Origin: Grifola frondosa
Taxonomy: Eukaryota; Basidiomycota; Agaricomycetes; Polyporales; Grifolaceae
Length of the DNA stretch: 64,000 nt
Assembly: GCA_001683735.1 (NCBI GenBank)
Contig: LUGG01000001.1
Coordinates: forward strand, 1,054,001 to 1,118,000
Direction: 5' to 3'
Below, in pieces: positions 52,871 to 64,000 of this stretch (the stretch's first letter is position 1; the number at the start of each line of letters is the position of its first letter). Position numbers and translations under genes: made by a program. The notes under the pieces were generated by a model. It searched no databases, was not told the DNA's origin, and worked only from the letters and a program-made list of their open reading frames with translations.

Positions 52871-54936
52871 ATGTCTCTGATTCAAGGGTACTCGTCTGAC
52901 GAGGATAATGGGCCTCATTCCCCAATAACCGATACTTTCGGTCTCAGCTCTTTTCCTGCAGCAAAGAAAATACGCGTAGATGAACCTACTTCTTCCCTTG
53001 TCCCGCAGGCAGCACCCGATGTTCTTCCGAAGTAAGTGGTGGTGTTCGCTCTTCTTGTCTAGATTTTGAATTTCTGTTGCAGGACCCTCTCAAGCAGACA
53101 TCGTTGGTTACGCGACCAACAGATACTAGGATGAATGTGAACATTCCCTATGCAGATATGGGCTGCCTTTGCAAGGGCCAGAGAACCCTTTCGGCGACCG
53201 CAACCGGTTTTCAACCAGAATGCCCTCGCAGGACACGTAGAGGAACAATCTATGACAGAACATGCTTTCCGCCAACAACATCTTACTCACTTCATTCTTG
53301 GCTACTCCGCTAATCCTTCTGTCGACCCAAACGCCCCGACAGTTATTGGTTCTGTCGAAAAGGCGCAGGCAAACGGCTTCGCTACAATTGACACCTTGAA
53401 GGCTCCGAAGAAGGAGAAGAAGGAGTTGAAGCGAAAGCGGAAAACAAAGGGCGACCTTGATATTGTGGATGGTGAAGGCGCGTACGAAGGGCCATGGGCC
53501 GCCTGGGAAGGGATAACCCTACAGTTGAGTTTCCCGAAGGCGCGAACGTTGGTGAGGAATCGGAGGAGGAACCAGAGGAGGAAGTACAAACGAAGAAGGC
53601 GAAGCCAAAACGTGGCGCCCCTGGCTTGGAGTCGTCTGTGTTCCACGGCAAGTCCATGACGGATTATCAGGGACGAACGTATATGTCGCCGCCCATATCA
53701 GAGGCGCCCCAGTTACAGTCGGAAGCTGGATCACAAGAGACTTTCATCCCAAAGGTCTGCATTCATACATGGACTGGTCATACACAAGGTGTCTCTGTCA
53801 TTCGTCTATTCCCAAATACTGGCCATCTTCTTCTGAGTGGATCTATGGATACCAAAATCAAGGTGCGCTTCGAAGTCATCGCTCTATGCTTCCTTCGGAT
53901 TTATAAGTTCTCTAGTTATGGGACGTGTATACTCATGGCAACTGTTTGCGGACATTCCACGGCCACATGAAGGCGGTGAAAGACGTAACATTTTCAAATG
54001 ACGGCCGCAAGTTCCTTTCCTGTGGTTATGATCGTCAGATGAAGTTGTGGGATACGGAGACTGGGCAGTGCATAAAGCGGTTCAGTAATGGTAAAATCCC
54101 CTACGTTATTCGGTTTCATCCAGATGAGGACAAACAGCATATTTTCCTCGCGGGTATGTCGGACAAAAAGATCATCCAGGTGAGTTCTTTACACCATGTC
54201 CATGCGGAACAACGTTAACCTCATGGCAGTATGATATGAACTCCGGGGAAATTACCCAAGAATACGACCAACATCTGGGACCTGTCAATACCATCACCTT
54301 CGTCGATGATAACAGACGATTCGTGACCACATCCGACGACAAGACCATCCGGGCGTGGGATTTCGATATCCCGGTGGTCATCAAATATATCGCTGAGCCA
54401 CACATGCACTCCATGCCTGCAGTCACTGTTCATCCAAACAGTGAGTTATGTCCACCAGATACCTGATGATATTGCACAGCCTCTGATATAATTATGTGAT
54501 ATTTTTAGAGAAATATTTTGCTGCGCAGTCGCTCGACAATCAGATCCTGGTGTATAGTACGGATAATTTCCGACAGGCTCGCAACAAGCGCTTTGCTGGG
54601 CATTCGGTCGCCGGTTACGCTTGCCAGGTGGGCTTTTCCCCCGATGGCAAGTGGATAAGCAGCGGAGATGGCGAGGGCAACGTCGTTTTCTGGGAGTGGA
54701 AGACTGGCCGGATAAAGTCTCGCCTCAAGGCCCATTCAAAAGTCGTCATCGCCCACGAATGGTTGCCCCACGAGACAGTGCGTATACCCATGCATCGTTT
54801 TTATCTTGTACTGACGCGATGTTCCCTAGTCAAAGGTTCACGGCATCCTGGGACGGACTGATAAAGCTATGGGTACGTCATAACGCCCTCTCGCCTTCTC
54901 TGATAATAGCTCACTTGTCACTTCGCACAGGACTGA
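52871..54936 (+). CDS. PRP17: Pre-mRNA-processing factor 17 (Cdc40), WD40 second-step splicing factor
   Basis: Prp17 acts in the second catalytic step of splicing and joins the NTC-related spliceosome core. The ATG at 52871-52873 gives [20 protein letters not shown]. After an intron at about 53032-53082 the text runs [16 protein letters not shown]. In a shifted frame it continues [20 protein letters not shown], then [21 protein letters not shown] Lys/Glu-rich middle leads to [10 protein letters not shown] and seven WD40-type blades, for example [60 protein letters not shown] and [20 protein letters not shown]. The last exon pair joins [11 protein letters not shown] to D and TGA at 54934-54936. 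Frame corrections are needed near the GGG at 53160-53162 and around 53210 and 54835. Confidence 0.9.
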
Positions 54937-57858
54937 TGACGGCGTAATTGTATTAATCTTTCTGTACTATAAGAAGACCGCCACTTCTGCCTTATCAGCT
55001 TTTTTCCGACAGTTCTCCTTCGTGGCATTTAGGATGCATCCATGTGAATCCGCATGCTCGCATGACACGACATCTCACCTGGATTGAATGCAGGTTGGCG
55101 TTTTCCAAGTTTCACGCTGGAAGCAAAGTCAATCTTGATTGATCCTTGAGAGCAGCCACCGGGGAAACCTGTCACAACCCGAGTCGTCCGCCCCGACACT
55201 TCCACAAGTGATTATCGATATACATTCAACGTTCAGTTCGGGTATGTTCCCGTACTTCAAATCCATAGCTGGCCGCGGGATTGCAGTACGCGATGTTCCA
55301 TACGCAGCCGCAGACCGCTGGGCGCGGAGAGTTCGGCCGCATCTGCAGTTTCGTGCCTTGGCGTTTCAGGAAATCAGCATTTCAATGCGCCTGCCACGTC
55401 AATGATCAGAACCGCCCGGATTCCTTTCAGCGCGCATGGTTCCCAGCTGTTAGGGCGGGATGTTGACATCAGAGCGTATCATTTCGCATCAGCATTGTGT
55501 CCTAAGGCCTGATGGGCAACTCAGACGGATTTCGGCCGTAGGGCATCCTAACCTACGCACACAGTTCTCATCCGCTACTGCCGGAGCTGCGGACATTACA
55601 CCTGCGTTTGCGCGATCTTCACCAGCAAACTGACAAGTATCCCCGCTGCCACTCCGCATCGATGTCAAGCTGTCCGGATATGAGCGCACAGGTGCTTCTG
55701 TACAAGTCATACGCACATCCATCAAGGGAATATTAACCCGCGATTTCTTCCAAAGCACGCACGTTGGAGATCGCGGACATGTCCAAATCGTCCGCGTCGC
55801 ATCAGCATGCAGGTTGAGAATATCAGTGCATTCTCTCGAGAACGCGTCTGGTGGCAGTCAACCTGTTTGCTGATGTCGTGTATAGATAGGGGAAGGCGAG
55901 ATCCGTAGCAGAGCACTGGCGGCGTTGCCCCGGCTGACCTGGGTGCCTTGTATCCACGGTCAGCACTAAACTTAGCCTACGTTGAAACGGGAAAAGGCCG
56001 TGGAGGGAGCTCTCCTTCTGTGCCTACGTTCCGAGGAGAAGTGGACGATTCTGTTGTTATGGCTGCCCAATTAACCCTGGCGATAAAGCGCTGTGAATCC
56101 GTTGATCCGCGTTGATAGAAAGAGTGAAGAACCTAAACGCCAGGTGAGTACCGTGCATTTTTCAGTCCGAACGTGGGCCGGAGGAGGCACTAAGTATAGA
56201 TTAGTATGCATTTGTCATAAGATTGCAATGAAGCAGATGACGGCTTGAAGCTCGGGCAATGTCTGTGAGATCCGAACTTTGCCTGGCAGGCCCATTCAAA
56301 GCTGGAGCGCACCGAATTGCTGAGCCTCCATCTTAATTATCATGAACACATGTGCAGCTAAGAATATGCTAAACAGATTATGTTAGACATGTTGCTATTC
56401 TTGGACTCATCTGGTGGCTCTACATCTGCACTGTGCCAGGCCCTAGATGATCATAGTGCTTGCGGTGAAGTCAGGCTTTGAAATTTGAAACCCGAGGTGA
56501 TGCGTGCAGAATGGACCGATCCGTTCGGGATTTTGTTGGCCATTCGGCTAATATTGCCAGGAGGCGATAAGTGGCCCGAGGGTGATACTGTGGCGTCTCT
56601 TCGACAGAAGTCACAGTCACTCGGTGACCTCCTCGGATACTTTGGATATTTTCCTACGTATGTGTATCATATTTTGACCGGCGGACATAACCTCGGCTTT
56701 TGGATGCTTTAGCCCCAAGGATCGTCGCAAGCACACATGTGATGACTACGAACTTTTGAGTTCTCGACGCGGAGTTCTTCCTAGTGTCACATAATGTGAC
56801 GTCCAAGGTCAGGTCTCACTTGCTCACCTTCGATCAGGACGCTGATCGTTGTTGCCACTGGTGAGTCCTCTGTGTAATGCTTAGTTGGTATTGCTTAGAT
56901 GCAGCTTCCTCGAACCACCCACCGCAGATTTTAATTCAGTGGCGTCGTTACCGCTGAAGCACTAAAGGCGTGTGATGTCAATCATAGTGCAAATCGTCTG
57001 CTCCTAGTGGTTCTTATTGCTTCTGTTCTTGATCTGCACCATGATTTGCACCTGCCAATGCTTGCGTCGAACAGGACGACGGCTCTAGGACGATATTTGC
57101 ATTGCGCAGTCGCTGTAGCAGCGGTTGACAGTTCCCGGAGCGCCTATGAAAAAGCGGAGTCGGAACAACACTCACATCACCGAGATAAGTAGCTTTCAAT
57201 TTGTCACGCATGGCGAAGATTTTGCATGCGTTGAGTTGCCAGGCAAGACGCCATCGCGGTTTGTTCGATGTCGTTGTCATCGACTGCCAACGTGTCGCGA
57301 CCATCTGCATCTTCGTTGGCGCCATAAGCGTCCGCTGTCGGGCATGTCCAATCAAGCATTGAGTGCATTTGCAGGATCGCGTAGGCTCGCATAGGCTCGC
57401 ATAGGGGGTGGATCCGGCGGAGCGGATGGAGAGGCACAAGCGTGGTTGCACAGGTACGGGGTATCCAGGAGAATGCATCTGGGCTCGGGACGCAATTCCT
57501 GGGCCACAAATACGCCTTGGCCACGATCCCGTTGGAACTATAGCCAAAACAGTCAGCTGGTGTGTTCTTTGAATTTCGTGGTAAAGCAATAGCAAAGGGG
57601 TCTATTTTTCGGATTTTGTTCTCACCGGGAGGATATCAGCGGGTCACGCAAAGCAAAGCAAAGCATTTTGCGATTGGGCTGAGATTTCCGTGCCGATTGT
57701 GGCCGGACCGCGCGGTGCCTGGCATGCGGTAGCAATCTCGATGACCCGATTCTGATCGCTTTCGCACGTGCAGTCCAAGCCATAGCTATTAAAGTCTTCG
57801 CCCTTATGCGGCCGCACTATCTTCGTAACTTCGTCCCCTCCACTCTCACCTATTCATC
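54937..57858. other. Gene-poor stretch of 2.9 kb, no confident gene
   Basis: No exon chain with recognisable similarity was found on either strand. Open frames such as 57014-57595 (minus) are Cys/Arg/Pro-rich in a way typical of chance frames. Small repeats are present: a 10-bp direct repeat AGGCTCGCAT near 57385-57410 and a CAAAG/AAAGC run near 57636-57655. The last 80 bp carry a TATTAAAG element near 57788 and a C/T-rich leader just before the repeat-peptide gene. Confidence 0.4.
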
Positions 57859-58907
57859 ATGCGTGCAGTCTGGTGCTCAATATTTTCCCTTGCCCTGCTC
57901 TTTTGCATGGTCTCTGCAGCTCCCGTAAGCATCTGATTGCTTATCGTTATGTTCTCCGTGCTCATGACCGATTTGATACGTCGCAGATCTCGGAGCTGGT
58001 CAGTATCCATTATATATCGCAGGTCGAGTGCGAAATTCATCGATTCTTTAGACCAATCGTATAGGAGTAATAGTGTCTGGGCGCAAGCGGGAGATCGTAA
58101 GTAACAATTACATATGTTTAATTCCTCGAACATTGATTAAACCGTCTTTCAGGGTCCTGGAGGCGGTCATGTTTCTCAGTGGAAGCGAGAGCCTGAAATT
58201 GTGAGTAGTTCATTCTCGTTGAATTCCAACGGTACTGATTTATCTTGTAGGGTCCTGGTGGCGGCCATGCTTCTCAATGGAAGCGGGAGCCTGAGCTCGT
58301 AAATACTTTATTTTTATTTAATACCGTGCTACCGGATTAAATCGCCTCCCAGGGTCCTGGCGGCGGTCAAGTTTCCGAGTGGAAGCGGGAACCAGAGATT
58401 GTAAGTGGTGATACTTTTTACACAGCATAAATATCGAATTCATTAAGCTTCAAGGGCCCTGGCGGCGGCCAAGTATCTGAGTGGAAACGAGAGCCAGAGC
58501 TTGTAAGTGGTGATATTTTTTACATACTATAAACATCGATTTCATTCAACTTCAAGGGCCCTGGCGGTGGCCAAGTGTCTGAGTGGAAGCGTGAGGCAGA
58601 TCTTGTAAGTGACAACACCTATTTCGGGGACGATTCGTAGTTGACCTGTGCTCTAGGATGCCCGTGGGACACCTGGTGGTGATCAAAGCACCGAATGGAG
58701 AAGGGAGCCGGAATCAGAACTTGTGAGTTTCCGTTGACGTTTATATATACGTATGCGTCCATGTCTCGTTTCCGGGGTGTCGCACAAACGAGTGCAAGCC
58801 TATGGATCCAAGTGTTTAACGGACGCGAGAAGTTGTTGGCTGCTACCCCGTCTAGTTGCCACTTTGATGTTTTTATTGTTTACTGACAAATTGATTGGCA
58901 GGCCTGA
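57859..58907 (+). CDS. Secreted kexin-processed repeat-peptide precursor (one repeat per exon)
   Basis: The first exon (57859-57924) encodes a signal peptide MRAVWCSIFSLALLFCMVSA followed by AP. After one or two introns, a probable 12-nt exon (ISEL) and an exon at 58052-58096 (TNRIGVIVSGRKREI) precede five 48-nt phase-0 exons. These are 58153-58200 GPGGGHVSQWKREPEI, 58251-58298 GPGGGHASQWKREPEL, 58353-58400 GPGGGQVSEWKREPEI, 58455-58502 GPGGGQVSEWKREPEL and 58557-58604 GPGGGQVSEWKREADL. A divergent 66-nt exon (58657-58722) holds TEWRREPESEL. The last exon is A-stop at 58902-58907, or the final intron is retained with a stop near 58738. Every unit has a dibasic Kex2-type site after Trp. Cutting would release peptides such as EPELGPGGGQVSEW, which dipeptidyl peptidases could trim. 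No CaaX box is present, so it is not a classical basidiomycete mating pheromone. No tailoring enzyme (UstYa-like) was seen nearby. The role is unknown. Confidence 0.78.
58353..58604 (+). repeat. Recently duplicated exon-intron units (102-bp period) in the repeat-peptide gene
   Basis: Exons at 58353, 58455 and 58557 start exactly 102 bp apart. The introns after the first two are nearly identical (GTAAGTGGTGATA, TTTTTTACA, ATC and CTTCAAG shared in order), so the unit copied is one exon plus one intron. The earlier spacing is 98 and 102 bp, but those introns are unalike, which suggests older copies. Confidence 0.85.
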
Positions 58908-60747
58908 AATCTTGTAGCCGATAAACCTTTGCATGGGGACCAAGGTCTGGAGGTGGATTGACATACACAAGCCGTCTTCTATCTCCACATCTGCAGCACC
59001 CACCTCAAAAAGGCGGCACAGGCGTGTAAAAGTGTCAAATCTTGTGCTTGAACTCATCTTCTGGGCTGATACTCATTTGAGTTTCCTTGCATCTCCCTAC
59101 CAAACACTCGTTCCGTTCCATGTGGTGCTTAATCTGCGCACGGACTCTTCTAATCACTGGTTCGATGTCGCATCCCTTCCTTGGTCATTTGGTTCCTCCT
59201 CCCGTAGTTGTGTATTATTTTTGTCCTACTAGTTTAGCTGTCTTTTTGCTGTAAAGCTACTCGATGAGACGAACGTTATACCAATGTAATGATCGACTTT
59301 GAACAGGTCGCAGATCGGTGATCGTGGTGATCAGACTCAGGAGTCCGAGGCACGTGATTTTTATTTCCGTTTCACAGCCTGAACCCACAGTGGGAGTCCG
59401 ACACACGTTGTAAGCTGCTGCAAGGCCTCCTACACACGCGACCTGCAGCGTCCTCGGACTTGATGCAATTTCTCACAAGCTTCATGTCAAGAGCTATCAG
59501 ATGCGCTGGCCATGATGCGCCTATACAATCAACACTTTTGCTTACGCACTAAATCACCACGACGGTCAATGTGTTTCACAACAACCTTTCCCGGCTACCC
59601 GCACACGCGGTAGTTGAGCAAGAGTAAGCAAGAGTTGCTCCCGCTGATCTGGTTTTCGAGTTCGGATCAAGTGAGATACTCTCACTGTTAAAATACACTG
59701 CTCTCACACTACCCTGTCGATGGTTCGCATCTTCGCAGATATTCCCATTCGACCCAACAGGACGTTCGACCGATGGTTCCACAGGCTGGATTTTTCCTGT
59801 AACTCGAGTTTGATTAAGCTGGAACTACCGGTCATAATAGGCTCTTCGACGTGCTGCGCAGCGACCGTCTAAATTGCCACCATCTTGGATAGATGATGGA
59901 TATAACCGCAGGCTATCCAGTGCTCAACAATCTCTTGGCGACTTGACGATGGTGGCGATGTCACAGAAGATATTGTGTTGAATCATAGATGTCATGCACG
60001 CCGTCCGATCCATCCATTGACAGCTGCTACCAGGAGGTCGTTCCGTTAGGGTGCGGGGTGTTATTATGTCCATTCTAGCACATCTTAGAAATGTAAGAGA
60101 TCATGCGTGTCTGATCGAGGCTTGCTCATGACATCGTCACATAAGATTAGACGTGTGCGATATATGTCTTTATGGACACCCGATTAGCAGCACGAAATAT
60201 TGAGAGCAGGCGCAACCTGCGCGGCAACTCTGATATTCTATATTCAAATGCGAGTAAGTGAGCGGGGCGATGGAACGAACCCGACATTGGTGACATTAAA
60301 TCATGGCAATGCAGACTTTAGGTGACGGTTCAGCAGGTGCTGGACGAAGTGTGAGTTGTTATTTTCCTTATCGATCGTGATAATGTCGGTGAAGTAATTA
60401 ATGTGTCTCCGAGCTTCGTCGAGACTTCTTGCATTTTCGTTCGGCATGTCCAGGCCCGGTCGGTACTCTGACTCAAATCGCCGCCGTTTCATTCACATGT
60501 CAATTGGGTCGGGACTCAGAGCCTCGACAATTCTTGGAAGAGAAGTATTATCCGATCCTGACGCAGAAGCATACTTTACGCGCAATTCAATTGTCTTGGA
60601 AAGCATCCCGGACAAAGCATGCAATCAGATAAGCATGCACAGAGTCCCATGGCTCGAAGAACCGGTCCCTTTGAAACCTGACGAATATGTTACTTTGCGT
60701 TGCGGATGTCCAAAAACTTGAGTAATAAGTATGACTACTGAAATGAG
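58908..60747. other. Gene-poor stretch of 1.8 kb, no confident gene
   Basis: Includes the 3' end of the repeat-peptide gene. Frames at 58933-59232 and 60401-60721 are open but have no recognisable similarity or splice partners. No RNA gene or transposon signature was found. Confidence 0.4.
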
Positions 60748-60802
60748 TCACGTGATCGTGATTGTACTTAGGGCAGGTCTTTTCGCGAAAGGGAGGACGC
60801 GT
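60748..60802. promoter_or_regulatory. CACGTG, TTTCGCGAAA and ACGCGT elements in the MCM3 promoter
   Basis: TCACGTGA lies at 60748-60755, the palindrome TTTCGCGAAA at 60781-60790 and ACGCGT at 60797-60802, 62 to 116 bp before the MCM3 ATG. ACGCGT is the MCB box, and TTTCGCG/CGCGAAA resembles E2F or SBF/MBF sites of G1/S genes. Use is inferred. Confidence 0.6.
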
Positions 60803-60863
60803 CGTAATTAGGATCCATCCACCCGCACCGTCCACTACCACTCCTCCACCCATTCCGGTCACC

Positions 60864-63589
<2,726 letters not shown>

Positions 63590-63746
63590 GTTCAGTTCAT
63601 GCTGGTTGCGTTGTGATTGTTGTTGCTGTCTTGTCATACATAGCATTGTTGTATTTCCCCGCAAATGTACTGGATTCCACTGTGAAAGGATCATGATAAG
63701 AAGCGAGGCAGGTGAGATCGGAAGACACATGGCGGCAAGACTTCGT

Positions 63747-64000
63747 TTACCGGTCGCAATCCTCCCTTGCCCTCAAGATTTGCTGGACCTCATCTCTCTT
63801 CAACTCCGAGAATCCCACAACCTCTGCCATTGTCTCCTCCCACTCCTTGTCCCCTTCAACCCGAAGGTCTCGCTCAGTAAGCGCTGCCACGCCGCCCCCT
63901 CGGCACCAACCAGCCGCCCAGCCTCAAGCAGCTGCCGCCACGGGCCCTCCGCCCGCGCTCGCTCCCCATGCCCCAGCGCGATGCGGCACGTCTCCAGCCA
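63747..64000 (-). CDS. Unidentified protein, C-terminal part only (gene continues beyond window)
   Basis: The minus strand shows GC-rich coding-like sequence: CRIALGHGERARAEGPWRQL, LEAGRLVGAEGAAWQRLLSE, then, after a one-base shift, RDLRVEGDKEWEETMAEVVG and FSELKRDEVQQILRAREDCD with a stop at 63747-63749. It is helical and charged. I cannot assign a family from this fragment. It converges on MCM3, with 157 bp between the stops. Confidence 0.5.

Noticed and set aside
57014..57595. Long minus-strand frame (193 codons) in the gene-poor stretch
   Set aside because: Composition (Arg, Cys, Pro, Ser) looks like a chance frame, and there is no signal peptide, splice partner or recognisable motif.
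57636..57655. CAAAG/AAAGC short repeat as a possible satellite or CRISPR-like array
   Set aside because: Only a few pentamer copies without spacers, typical of simple slippage.
57859..58907. Basidiomycete mating pheromone
   Set aside because: No CaaX motif and no nearby STE3-type receptor or homeodomain genes. The architecture is that of a secreted, kexin-cut precursor.

Overview
The window is nuclear DNA from a filamentous basidiomycete, most likely an Agaricomycete. Genes are densely packed on both strands and split by many short introns of about 50-60 nt with GT..AG ends. The gene content fits this: fungal Las1, an AA12 sugar dehydrogenase, a tricalbin, a Ugo1-type carrier, a Plavaka-type transposase, and a Myb-C2H2 regulator of a kind I associate with mushrooms. 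I cannot name the species.

Layout: 1-2.4 kb holds SGT2 (partial) and PRP19, divergent. 2.8-5.3 kb holds a DUF7702-like membrane protein and a decayed second copy. 6-7.8 kb is LAS1. 7.9-11.2 kb is an F-BAR/RhoGAP protein. 11.3-15.5 kb holds a PIF1 helicase with an N-terminal viroplasmin domain, divergent from a WRN-like exonuclease. 16.3-18.3 kb is a single-pass surface protein. 19-26 kb is a full ABCC transporter. 26.7-32.3 kb is a tricalbin. 33.1-34.8 kb is a secreted AA12 dehydrogenase. 35.4-43 kb is a mobile-element region with a Plavaka transposase between two unidentified genes. 43.9-45.5 kb is UGO1. 46-50.2 kb is condensin CND3/YCG1. 50.5-52.7 kb is the Myb-C2H2 factor. 52.9-54.9 kb is PRP17/CDC40. 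55-60.7 kb is a gene-poor stretch around one small secreted repeat-peptide gene. 60.9-63.6 kb is MCM3. An unidentified gene enters from the right edge on the minus strand.

Most of the window is housekeeping: splicing (PRP19, PRP17), ribosome maturation (LAS1), DNA replication and chromosome structure (MCM3, PIF1, exonuclease, condensin), and membrane contacts and traffic (tricalbin, ABCC, UGO1). Three DNA-metabolism promoters share CACGTG elements next to MCB- or E2F-like sites (ACGCGT, TTTCGCG), which suggests common cell-cycle control.

The most unusual locus is at 57.9-58.9 kb. It encodes a signal peptide followed by tandem copies of a 16-residue unit, GPGGG[HQ][VA]S[QE]WKREPE[IL]. Each copy sits on its own 48-nt phase-0 exon and carries a Kex2-type KR site. 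This fits a kexin-processed precursor of several near-identical tryptophan-ended peptides. Two exon-intron units are recent duplicates.

Several conserved genes (PRP19, PRP17, MCM3, the ABCC gene, the exonuclease) need one-base frame corrections, often in short G or C runs. Because essential genes are affected, I read these as probable assembly errors rather than pseudogenes. I give such genes as whole spans; exon edges are approximate unless stated.
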